NCBI GenBank assembly: GCA_003507475.1
Contig: DNVQ01000004.1
Coordinates: forward strand, 1 to 19,611
Direction: 5' to 3'
Length of the DNA stretch: 19,611 bases
Source: Candidatus Moraniibacteriota bacterium
Lineage (GTDB): Bacteria > Patescibacteriota > Minisyncoccia > Moranbacterales > UBA9337
Part shown: positions 13,575-19,611 of the stretch, piece after piece
Numbering within the stretch: the first letter of the stretch is position 1
Layout: each line of letters begins with the position of its first letter
Notes under the pieces: model-generated
Told to the model about the DNA's origin: nothing
Databases searched by the model: none
The model's input: only the letters and a program-made list of their open reading frames with translations
Made by a program: the position numbers and the translations under genes

Positions 13575-15245
13575 CTAAAGATTATTCTCCTCCTCAAGCG
13601 CTTTGGGTTTTTTAAAAATGTATTCAAAAGTTGATTTTTTAAAATCATTAAATTCCTCTATTTGTAGCCAATAGCAAGCAATCAAAAAAGTTGAAACTCC
13701 CATACCTGCTGAAATTATTAACTGTGCCAAAACTTCTCCCAAAGTTTTTAATTGAATAAAGTTAGCCAAAGTGTGTCGTGTTAAATAAATGGCTATCATT
13801 AAAAAAGCGCTGGCAATTAAAATTTTAACTACGGAATCAGCCATTTTTCGCTTGTTTATATTTTCAAATTTTTTATTCAACAAAAAGAACAGCGTTGCCA
13901 TATTAACAATACTTGCCAAAGAAAAAGCGATAGCCAGTCCCAAAATTTGAAATCTATCGATTAAGATTATAACCAATAAAATATTTATTGTTTCACTTAT
14001 GAGCGCTGCATAAAAAGGAGTTTTGGTATTTTCCAATGCATAAAAACATCTAGTTAATAGAGGAATGGTGCTTTGCGCAAATAAACTGAGTGAAAGAAAC
14101 CCAAGAACCCATAAAGTCGCAGTAGTATCCTCCCAATCAAATTCTCCCCCTCCCAACACCGCCCTAACGATTTCCGCTCTCAAGGAAAAAATTATTAAAC
14201 TCGCCGGGATGACAAAAAATAATATTCTTTTAAAAGTTCGAGTAAAAACATAATTAAACTTATTTATATTTTCTTTGGCAGCCAAGGAGCTTAACTGAGG
14301 AAAAGCGGCAATGGAAAAAGAAATACCAAAGATACCCAAAGGCACGCTTTGCAGATTGTTGGCAAAATTAAAAACCGCCAATGATCCAGATGCCAAAGTT
14401 GAAGCAAAAATAGTTACAATCAAAAGATTTATCTGACTCACTCCCATTGCCATGCTTCGCGGAATCATTAATCGAATAACTTTTCTTATATTTGCATCTT
14501 TAATTATCTCACCAATTTTTCTAAATTGATAAGTGAAACCTACAAATTTAACTGCCGCAAATTGTAGCATGAAATGCATTAATGCCCCAAGGACAACTCC
14601 CCAGGCCAAACCGGCAATTCCCCAAAATTCCACAAAAAAAACTGCCCCTATAATTATTCCAATGTTATAAAATATAGGAGCAATTGAATAAACTAAAAAT
14701 CTTTTATAGGAAACCAGTATTCCGCCAAAAATTGCACTGATTCCTAAAAATAATGGGCTCAGAAACATTATTCTAGTTAAATTTGCTACTTGCGTTATTT
14801 TATCTGGATTAAAGCCTGGAGTAATAAGTTTCATTAAAACTGGCGCAAATAAAAAAAAGATGAGAGAGATAGCTATGACAATAATTACTTGCAAAGTTAA
14901 TAACCCTGAAGCTAAATCCCAAGCCTTATCTCTATTTTTCTTGGTTATCAAGCCCGTAAAAACTGGAATAAAAGCAGCACTCAACGCCCCCACTATTAGG
15001 AAATTATATATCAAATCTGGCACTCGAAAAGCGGCGTAATAAATATCCAATTCATCTCCTGCCCCAAATTTAGATGCCAAGATTCTATCTCTAAAAAGAC
15101 CCAAAATTCTGCTTAAAACTCCAGCCACAGAAACTATCAAAGCTGCCCCAGCAATTGTCTTAGTGGGACTTCCGTTTAAAACTTTATTGTTAATAATTTT
15201 TTGAATCAAAGTATTTGAGGCACTGTAACAAAATAACTTACACAT
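13575..15245 (-). CDS. murJ: lipid II flippase MurJ (MOP superfamily)
   Basis: This polytopic membrane protein (about 14 helices) moves lipid II across the cytoplasmic membrane for peptidoglycan synthesis. The family start STKTIAGAALIVSVASLLSR-like segment is seen as SPTKTIAGAALIVSVAGVLS (26-45), followed by ILGLFRDRILASKFGAG and VPDLIYNFLIVGALSAAFIP. Later segments such as PRSMAMGVSQINLL and PLLTRCFYALENTKTPFYAA are also typical. The first ten residues (MCKLFCYSAS) come from the 156-bp repeat element copy B and are not part of the family. The ATG at 15243-15245 is therefore element-derived. A TTG at 15207-15209 would give a more usual N-terminus beginning IQKIINN, but neither start has a convincing ribosome site. 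Confidence 0.94.
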   Translation of the reverse strand: MCKLFCYSASNTLIQKIINNKVLNGSPTKTIAGAALIVSVAGVLSRILGLFRDRILASKFGAGDELDIYYAAFRVPDLIYNFLIVGALSAAFIPVFTGLITKKNRDKAWDLASGLLTLQVIIVIAISLIFFLFAPVLMKLITPGFNPDKITQVANLTRIMFLSPLFLGISAIFGGILVSYKRFLVYSIAPIFYNIGIIIGAVFFVEFWGIAGLAWGVVLGALMHFMLQFAAVKFVGFTYQFRKIGEIIKDANIRKVIRLMIPRSMAMGVSQINLLIVTIFASTLASGSLAVFNFANNLQSVPLGIFGISFSIAAFPQLSSLAAKENINKFNYVFTRTFKRILFFVIPASLIIFSLRAEIVRAVLGGGEFDWEDTTATLWVLGFLSLSLFAQSTIPLLTRCFYALENTKTPFYAALISETINILLVIILIDRFQILGLAIAFSLASIVNMATLFFLLNKKFENINKRKMADSVVKILIASAFLMIAIYLTRHTLANFIQLKTLGEVLAQLIISAGMGVSTFLIACYWLQIEEFNDFKKSTFEYIFKKPKALEEENNL

Positions 15246-15374
15246 TTCACATCCATTTTTACATCATCTTTTCTTTAAAAAATTCTCAAAATATTTCAAT
15301 ATCTTTCAAATTTTTTTAAATAAATCTGATGCAAACCTGAACACGAACTGCACAATTTATTTTATTACAGAGCC
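15219..15374. mobile_element. MITE-like 156-bp element, copy B, overlapping the murJ start
   Basis: The ends are GGCACTGTAACAAAATAA and, reading in from the right, GGCTCTGTAATAAAATAA. It lies in the same orientation as copy A and has no indels against it. Its left end overlaps the first codons of murJ. Read leftward, both copies encode related peptides (CEMYELFCNSA in A, CEMCKLFCYSA in B). Confidence 0.75.
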
Positions 15375-15553
15375 TAAATTTAAATTTATTTTCTCGCCCA
15401 TTCTGACAACTTCTTACACATAAACGCAATTCACCATCATCGCCCAATAACTCTAACTCCTATAAATTAACACAAACCCCATCAAAAATCAAATTCTATT
15501 ACTCCACTTTTCTCCCAAGCGTAAAGATATGATTATCATTTCCCAAAATTCCA

Positions 15554-15669
15554 AAGGCTCAACCTTGGGTGCATTTAAAGGTTGAGCCTTGGAAATTTTA
15601 TATGTATAAGTAAACGACCACCGGACTGAGGTCCGGTGGCTTTGGTTTTGCCGGCTTAATCGCCGGCAA
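15554..15669. repeat. three consecutive unlike palindromes
   Basis: AAGGCTCAACCTT (15554-15566) pairs with AAGGTTGAGCCTT (15578-15590). CCACCGGAC (15618-15626) pairs with GTCCGGTGG (15631-15639). TTGCCGGC (15648-15655) pairs with GCCGGCAA (15662-15669). All stems are perfect and G+C-rich. Confidence 0.65.
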
Positions 15670-15816
15670 GGCATTTTCATTATGTCGAAATAATCTACAT
15701 TATAATTAAAGTTTGATCAATTTGATTGCTTGAAATTATCTTTATATTTTTATGCTCAAATATTTAAACGGGGTTGTATTTTTAAATGTTAAAAATTATA
15801 TAGATATTACACCCCC

Positions 15817-15892
15817 CACTAAAGCCGCCCTGCCGGGACAGCTTTAGTGTACGGCGTCGCCTTCAAACGTACACCCCAGCTGCGCTGGGGGT
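15817..15892. repeat. compound palindromic element downstream of the DUF4012 gene
   Basis: CACTAAAGC (15817-15825) pairs with GCTTTAGTG (15841-15849). GTACG (15849-15853) pairs with CGTAC (15868-15872). CCCCAGC (15874-15880) pairs with GCTGGGG (15884-15890) across TGC. No U-run follows on either strand, so it is not a classical terminator. Confidence 0.55.
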
Positions 15893-15904
15893 TTATAGAA
15901 TAAT

Positions 15905-15932
15905 GTACAGACGAGACATGCCTCGTCTCTAC
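15905..15932. repeat. GTA..CTAC palindrome forming the DUF4012 stop codon
   Basis: GTACAGACGAG (15905-15915) pairs with CTCGTCTCTAC (15922-15932) with one mismatch. The CTA at 15929-15931 is the complement of the TAG stop codon of the DUF4012 gene. It resembles the element at 8824-8890, where the arms share GTAGAGACG. Confidence 0.6.
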
Positions 15933-18214
15933 TGATTCCCCAAAACTACTCCTGAAAATTTATCTGTTTTTAACTTATCTTCAAAGCACAAAGAGACATA
16001 CTCATTTTCATTTGAAGAACAGTCTTTTAATTTTTCACTTTTCCATTTTTCTTTCCAAACTTTGGGATAATTCAAAGAAAATTTGAATTCACTTCCTATG
16101 CTGCCAGATTGTTTCTGATTAAGAAGCGAATAAGAATTAGCTTCCTTATTTTTATTAATTTTAAATGGCAAGATATATTTATATGTAATTGTAGTTTCTT
16201 CTTGGGGACTAACATAAACCCAATTTGCAAAAACAGTTTTGCCTGCTTCATTATAAATTCGCGTGCCTGTTTTTTCATCAATTTTCATCTGAGATTCCTC
16301 AATCTTAACATCAAGATCTTCTTCAAAATTTAGAGATTTATAATCCACTACATCACTATTTATTTCCCTGGTTTGTCCCTCAACCTCAATCAAAGTTGAT
16401 CCTTGTGGAACATAGATTCTCATGTAGTCAGCATTCACCTTATTCCACCATTGGTACTGCGAATTTCCGCCATTGTGCTTCCTGATAACAGAAACTGTAT
16501 TAACTATATCTCCATCAGAAGAAATATCCACCGTTTGCTCAATTTTTTCGCTCACAATCCCGTCCGTTTTATAACCATTGATATTACTGTTTATCACACT
16601 TAGATAATCATTTGAGTTTTGCAATACTTCTCCTGACCATCCCAAATCAGAAACCACCCTCTGCAAATCACCATTGCTAAAATAAATTAAAATATGCTTT
16701 TCTTCCAAGGCATCACTAAAAATATTCAATGTATCCGATATTGTTTTTACATCAGCTGAATTTAAAAGTCTATCCATGATTATCGGAGCTAAATCAGATA
16801 AAATTTTCTTAGGACGATTTTCTACCTTGTCATAATCTTCTTCAACCTCATATTGAATATTTTGTATAAAATTTTCCTGAGTTAGTACCACGCCATAATC
16901 TTTCATCTCAATCGGACCGGTAACTCCTAACATTTTTTGCATTACAGTGGGCGTTAGGGTTATAACTCCGTCTACCGTTGGGCCGCCGGTTTTTTCATAA
17001 AACAACATTGCTTTTTTGGCAGAAGTCGGAAAATCAGGGAACCAATTACTATCATGCAAACTCCAAGATGTGCTTATTTTTTGAATTGGCTTGGGTGGAA
17101 TAATCTTATCCAACAATTGCCCGTCAGGATTAAAAATCCCATCGATAAAAAAGTTCCGCACCCTTCCGCTACTATCTATATCCAATACTCCATAACTACC
17201 AATAAAACCACCCGTAGCTCTCATTTCTTGATTATTTTGAAATAAAAACAGATATTTTCTCGGGCCATTGGCTCCGATTAAATCAGCCACCAATTTATTA
17301 TTAACAGAAAAATCCTCCACTGTTTTGGTTATAATGGGAAGCTTATTTTTTAAAGTCAATATTTTATCCCTACTTTCTTCAGGTATGTCATCTATTTTAA
17401 CTTTATTTAAATTCTCCTGAGCTCTAATTAAATGATTATTAATTTCATTTAAATCATTACTAAAAGAAACGAAAAAATCCAATAACGAAATTTTATCACC
17501 TCCATCAGATTTATTTTCTTTTATTTTATTAACATTGTCGGCCATCTGGCTGGCTTTTTCTCCAGCCAAAGAAAGATCCTTGCCAGCCTCTGTTACGTAA
17601 TAACCTGAAGAAAGTTTGGAAGCCCCGGGAATAAAACGTGAAACAGAAATAACCCCCTTCCCCAAACCTTCCAATGAAGTGGAAATTTCAGAAAAATTTT
17701 CATAAGCCTCGCTAAACTTATTCATTGAAACTAAGAAATTTTTTTCCTTAACTCCATCTAGGGCAAGATTAATATTATCATAAGCTTCCCTGCTCACTCC
17801 CAGCACTTTTTCCTGCGTATTTATTCCTTTTTGAATATAGCTTATTCCAAGAGCTATCAAACAAAGAGCTATAGGAGATAAAACCATCCAATTGAGAAAA
17901 AAACTTTTATTTCTTTTTTCCTTATTAACTGTTTTTGATTTTTTATAAGAATTCTTATAAATGTTTTCCTTGGGCACAAATGAGTCAGTTCCCTGAGGCA
18001 CTTCCGGAAAAACCTTCTCCTTAATATTTTTTTTGTAAGTTTTATTTTTATTTAAATTATGTCTTAAGCCGATTTCACCCCCCGCATCGACATCAAAAGC
18101 TTGTCCAAATCTATAAAGTTGGCACTTAATTTCTTTTTTGGGAAGAATTTCCAAATTTCTTTTTTGAGAAAAATTATCCACAAAACTTCTATTGTTTTGC
18201 TTTTTGTTTATCAT
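15929..18214 (-). CDS. DUF4012 membrane-anchored envelope protein
   Basis: This 761-residue protein starts with about 104 charged, probably cytoplasmic residues. One membrane helix follows (about 105-128, FFLNWMVLSPIALCLIALGI), then a helical region (140-310), then the DUF4012 core beginning NGPRKYLFLFQNNQEMRATG (316-335) and GFIGSYGVLDIDSSGRVRNF. The topology places the core outside the membrane. The biochemical role of DUF4012 is not established; it is common in Patescibacteria, often beside glycosyltransferases, which suggests work on surface polysaccharide. Here it lies 32 bp downstream of a GT4 gene, probably in one operon. The last codons end in a palindromic repeat that supplies the TAG, so the original end may have differed. 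No Shine-Dalgarno sequence is present. Confidence 0.85.
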   Translation of the reverse strand: MINKKQNNRSFVDNFSQKRNLEILPKKEIKCQLYRFGQAFDVDAGGEIGLRHNLNKNKTYKKNIKEKVFPEVPQGTDSFVPKENIYKNSYKKSKTVNKEKRNKSFFLNWMVLSPIALCLIALGISYIQKGINTQEKVLGVSREAYDNINLALDGVKEKNFLVSMNKFSEAYENFSEISTSLEGLGKGVISVSRFIPGASKLSSGYYVTEAGKDLSLAGEKASQMADNVNKIKENKSDGGDKISLLDFFVSFSNDLNEINNHLIRAQENLNKVKIDDIPEESRDKILTLKNKLPIITKTVEDFSVNNKLVADLIGANGPRKYLFLFQNNQEMRATGGFIGSYGVLDIDSSGRVRNFFIDGIFNPDGQLLDKIIPPKPIQKISTSWSLHDSNWFPDFPTSAKKAMLFYEKTGGPTVDGVITLTPTVMQKMLGVTGPIEMKDYGVVLTQENFIQNIQYEVEEDYDKVENRPKKILSDLAPIIMDRLLNSADVKTISDTLNIFSDALEEKHILIYFSNGDLQRVVSDLGWSGEVLQNSNDYLSVINSNINGYKTDGIVSEKIEQTVDISSDGDIVNTVSVIRKHNGGNSQYQWWNKVNADYMRIYVPQGSTLIEVEGQTREINSDVVDYKSLNFEEDLDVKIEESQMKIDEKTGTRIYNEAGKTVFANWVYVSPQEETTITYKYILPFKINKNKEANSYSLLNQKQSGSIGSEFKFSLNYPKVWKEKWKSEKLKDCSSNENEYVSLCFEDKLKTDKFSGVVLGNQ

Positions 18215-18246
18215 AATATCTGAAATATTTTTATACTTTACAAAAA

Positions 18247-19395
18247 TCAGATCTCGTTATAAATATTTTTTGTTTGTTGGGCCATTTTTTTCCAGCTATA
18301 CTTAAGAATTTGTTTTCTTCCTCTTCTTACTAAATCTTTTTTCAGCTCAGAATCCAAAAACATTTTCTCCATTGTTTCAATAATTGAATCGGTCTTTTTT
18401 CCATCAAAATAATAAGCGCTTTTTCCCAAAATTTCCCGCATGCACCCATGTCCATTGGATGCCACTGGCAAACCTCTTTCCATAGCCTCTAGCGGTGGAA
18501 GACCAAATCCCTCATACAAAGAGGGGAAAACATAAGCCTCTGCTTTCTCGTATATGAATTTAAGATCAGAATCCTCTACAAATCCGGTTGAAATAATATT
18601 TCTTATATTATCTTTCTTTATTTTTTTCAAAAGCTTATTATAAAAATAATCTCTTTTGCCCACCAAGACCAAATAAGGCACTTTGGTAAATTTTTTACCA
18701 TTCCTAATCTTGGTTGAAAAAATTTTCCAAGAATCAACCAATCTATCTAAATTTTTATGAGGATAGGCATTTCCTACATAAATCAAATATGGTCTAATTA
18801 TACCATATTTTCTTAAAATATCTCCATTGTTTTTAGTCGCTGGTTCCGTTTCTTTTTTAAAATCACAAGCTTCGTAAGTAACTGCTATTTTATCCTTTTT
18901 TAAAAATGCATACTTAGCCAAAATATCATTTTTGCTAAATCGAGAGACAGTAATAATTTTTTTTGACCTGCGAATCGCATTTCCAATTGCCAGCTTATAT
19001 GCCATAAACTTAATCCAATAAAAAATAGGATTAAGGGTAGTATTTTTAAGCGTTGGAAAATGCAATAAAATTAAATCATGAATAGTAATAATAAATTTTT
19101 TACGATAAAAAAGTGGCACATTAAAGTGAGGAAAATGAACTATATCCAAGTTATACCTATTTAAAAGTTTGGGCATATTTATCTGCTCTGAAAAAGTGTA
19201 CCAGCGATAATCAGCTAAAACTTTTTTAAAATTTTTATTCTTAGGTTGGAACTCATCAAAATTTTCTTTCAATAAAAAAATAAAGTATTGATTTTCTTTA
19301 TCAATCTTTTCTAAATTTTCTATTAATTTTTGAGCATACCGCCCTAAGCCCTTCCCTACACTGCCATAAAACCGAGCGTCAATTCCAATTCGCAT
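18247..19395 (-). CDS. family 4 glycosyltransferase (GT-B fold)
   Basis: This 382-residue enzyme transfers a sugar from an activated donor to a glycan or lipid acceptor at the inner face of the membrane. The N-terminal Rossmann half has MRIGIDARF and the Gly-rich GKGLGRYAQKLIENL (14-28). The donor half begins at PYLIYVGNAYPHKNLDRLV (202-220) and contains VFPSLYEGFGLPPLEAMERG (289-308), with the EX7E pair E295 and E303. ITIHDLILLHFP and KIITVSRFSKNDI are also typical of the family. It probably forms an operon with the DUF4012 gene 32 bp downstream. The sugar and acceptor cannot be told from sequence. No Shine-Dalgarno sequence precedes the ATG. Confidence 0.92.
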   Translation of the reverse strand: MRIGIDARFYGSVGKGLGRYAQKLIENLEKIDKENQYFIFLLKENFDEFQPKNKNFKKVLADYRWYTFSEQINMPKLLNRYNLDIVHFPHFNVPLFYRKKFIITIHDLILLHFPTLKNTTLNPIFYWIKFMAYKLAIGNAIRRSKKIITVSRFSKNDILAKYAFLKKDKIAVTYEACDFKKETEPATKNNGDILRKYGIIRPYLIYVGNAYPHKNLDRLVDSWKIFSTKIRNGKKFTKVPYLVLVGKRDYFYNKLLKKIKKDNIRNIISTGFVEDSDLKFIYEKAEAYVFPSLYEGFGLPPLEAMERGLPVASNGHGCMREILGKSAYYFDGKKTDSIIETMEKMFLDSELKKDLVRRGRKQILKYSWKKMAQQTKNIYNEI

Positions 19396-19420
19396 AAAAT
19401 TACAATTTTATATTTTAGAT

Positions 19421-19458
19421 GTAGGGGTCCGACCCCCTATAGTGGGTCGGACCCCTAC
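19421..19458. repeat. GTAGGGGTCCG inverted-repeat element
   Basis: Perfect 15-bp arms (19421-19435 and 19444-19458) start GTAGGGGTCCG and end CGGACCCCTAC, separated by 8 nt. The element lies just upstream of the glycosyltransferase start and shares GTAG/CTAC ends with the element at 8824-8890. Confidence 0.7.
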
Positions 19459-19611
19459 AAGAATACCTTAGATTTAAATTATTACACGAAGTCCTTCCTG
19501 GTTAAGTCAAATCACCCTTAACTACACAAATCTATAGATTCTATAAATAATTTAATTATTTTAAATAACTAAAATTATAAAAAATTATTTTCTTAAATAT
19601 TCTTGAATGCT

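Larger units (their letters stand above)
15375..15928. other. intergenic region with an array of unlike palindromes
   Basis: No gene is supported between copy B and the DUF4012 stop. A 63-codon leftward frame (15489-15680) is made of palindromes and is not credible. Perfect or near-perfect hairpins occur at 15554-15590, 15618-15639, 15648-15669, 15817-15849 and 15874-15890. The rest is AT-rich without clear signals. Confidence 0.6.

Noticed and set aside
13378..15374. murJ as cargo of a composite transposon bounded by the two 156-bp copies
   Set aside because: No transposase is present, murJ is a core gene, the copies are 22% diverged and no flanking target duplication is visible.
15489..15680. 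63-codon leftward open frame
   Set aside because: It is composed of three palindromes, with no ribosome site and no protein-like pattern.
1..19611. UGA recoded to glycine or tryptophan
   Set aside because: All core genes read through without UGA, and the 76-residue gene at 10099 ends in TGA.
19585..19611. C-terminal end of another leftward gene (SIQEYLRK then TAA)
   Set aside because: Only eight codons are inside the window, too few to support a feature.

Overview
The window looks like a chromosomal segment of a low-G+C Candidate Phyla Radiation (Patescibacteria, probably Parcubacteria-like) bacterium. This is inferred from AT-rich sequence, core genes set among small single-domain orphan proteins, an alanyl-tRNA synthetase that stops after the editing domain, a DUF4012 envelope protein beside a glycosyltransferase, and start codons that mostly lack a Shine-Dalgarno sequence. 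No rRNA gene is present to place it further. The standard genetic code fits: no gene needs UGA read as an amino acid, and one small gene ends in UGA.

Layout. Positions 1-6502 read leftward: mnmA (tRNA 2-thiouridylase), a coiled-coil protein, a 71-residue protein, alaS, a membrane-anchored beta-propeller-like protein, a Cys-rich membrane protein, and the start of an HD-domain protein cut by the window edge. Positions 6989-10329 mostly read rightward: a two-helix membrane peptide, an HD phosphohydrolase, an amidohydrolase-family enzyme and a membrane-anchored Cys-containing peptide. One small leftward gene (8288-8518) sits among them and has its own strong ribosome binding site and terminator. 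Positions 10422-19395 again read leftward: a GT4 glycosyltransferase followed 32 bp later by a DUF4012 protein, then murJ (lipid II flippase), lepA (EF4), and a DUF4105/Lnb-like membrane-anchored protein. The theme is translation and tRNA maturation (alaS, mnmA, lepA) plus cell envelope (murJ, GT4, DUF4012, DUF4105).

The most unusual property is the amount and variety of small repetitive DNA and how far it enters genes. One 24-bp palindrome family occurs twice between genes and once in frame inside the HD gene. A 102-bp block of word-like repeats is inserted in frame in mnmA. Two copies of a 156-bp element with IS6-like inverted ends flank murJ, and one supplies the predicted murJ start codon. 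A palindrome beginning GTA and ending CTAC supplies the stop codon of the DUF4012 gene. A degenerate copy of the lepA 5' end lies just upstream of lepA. I see no tRNA, rRNA, CRISPR array, transposase or phage gene. I could not identify a complete new defence or biosynthetic system; the repeat ecology is the strongest candidate for something undescribed.
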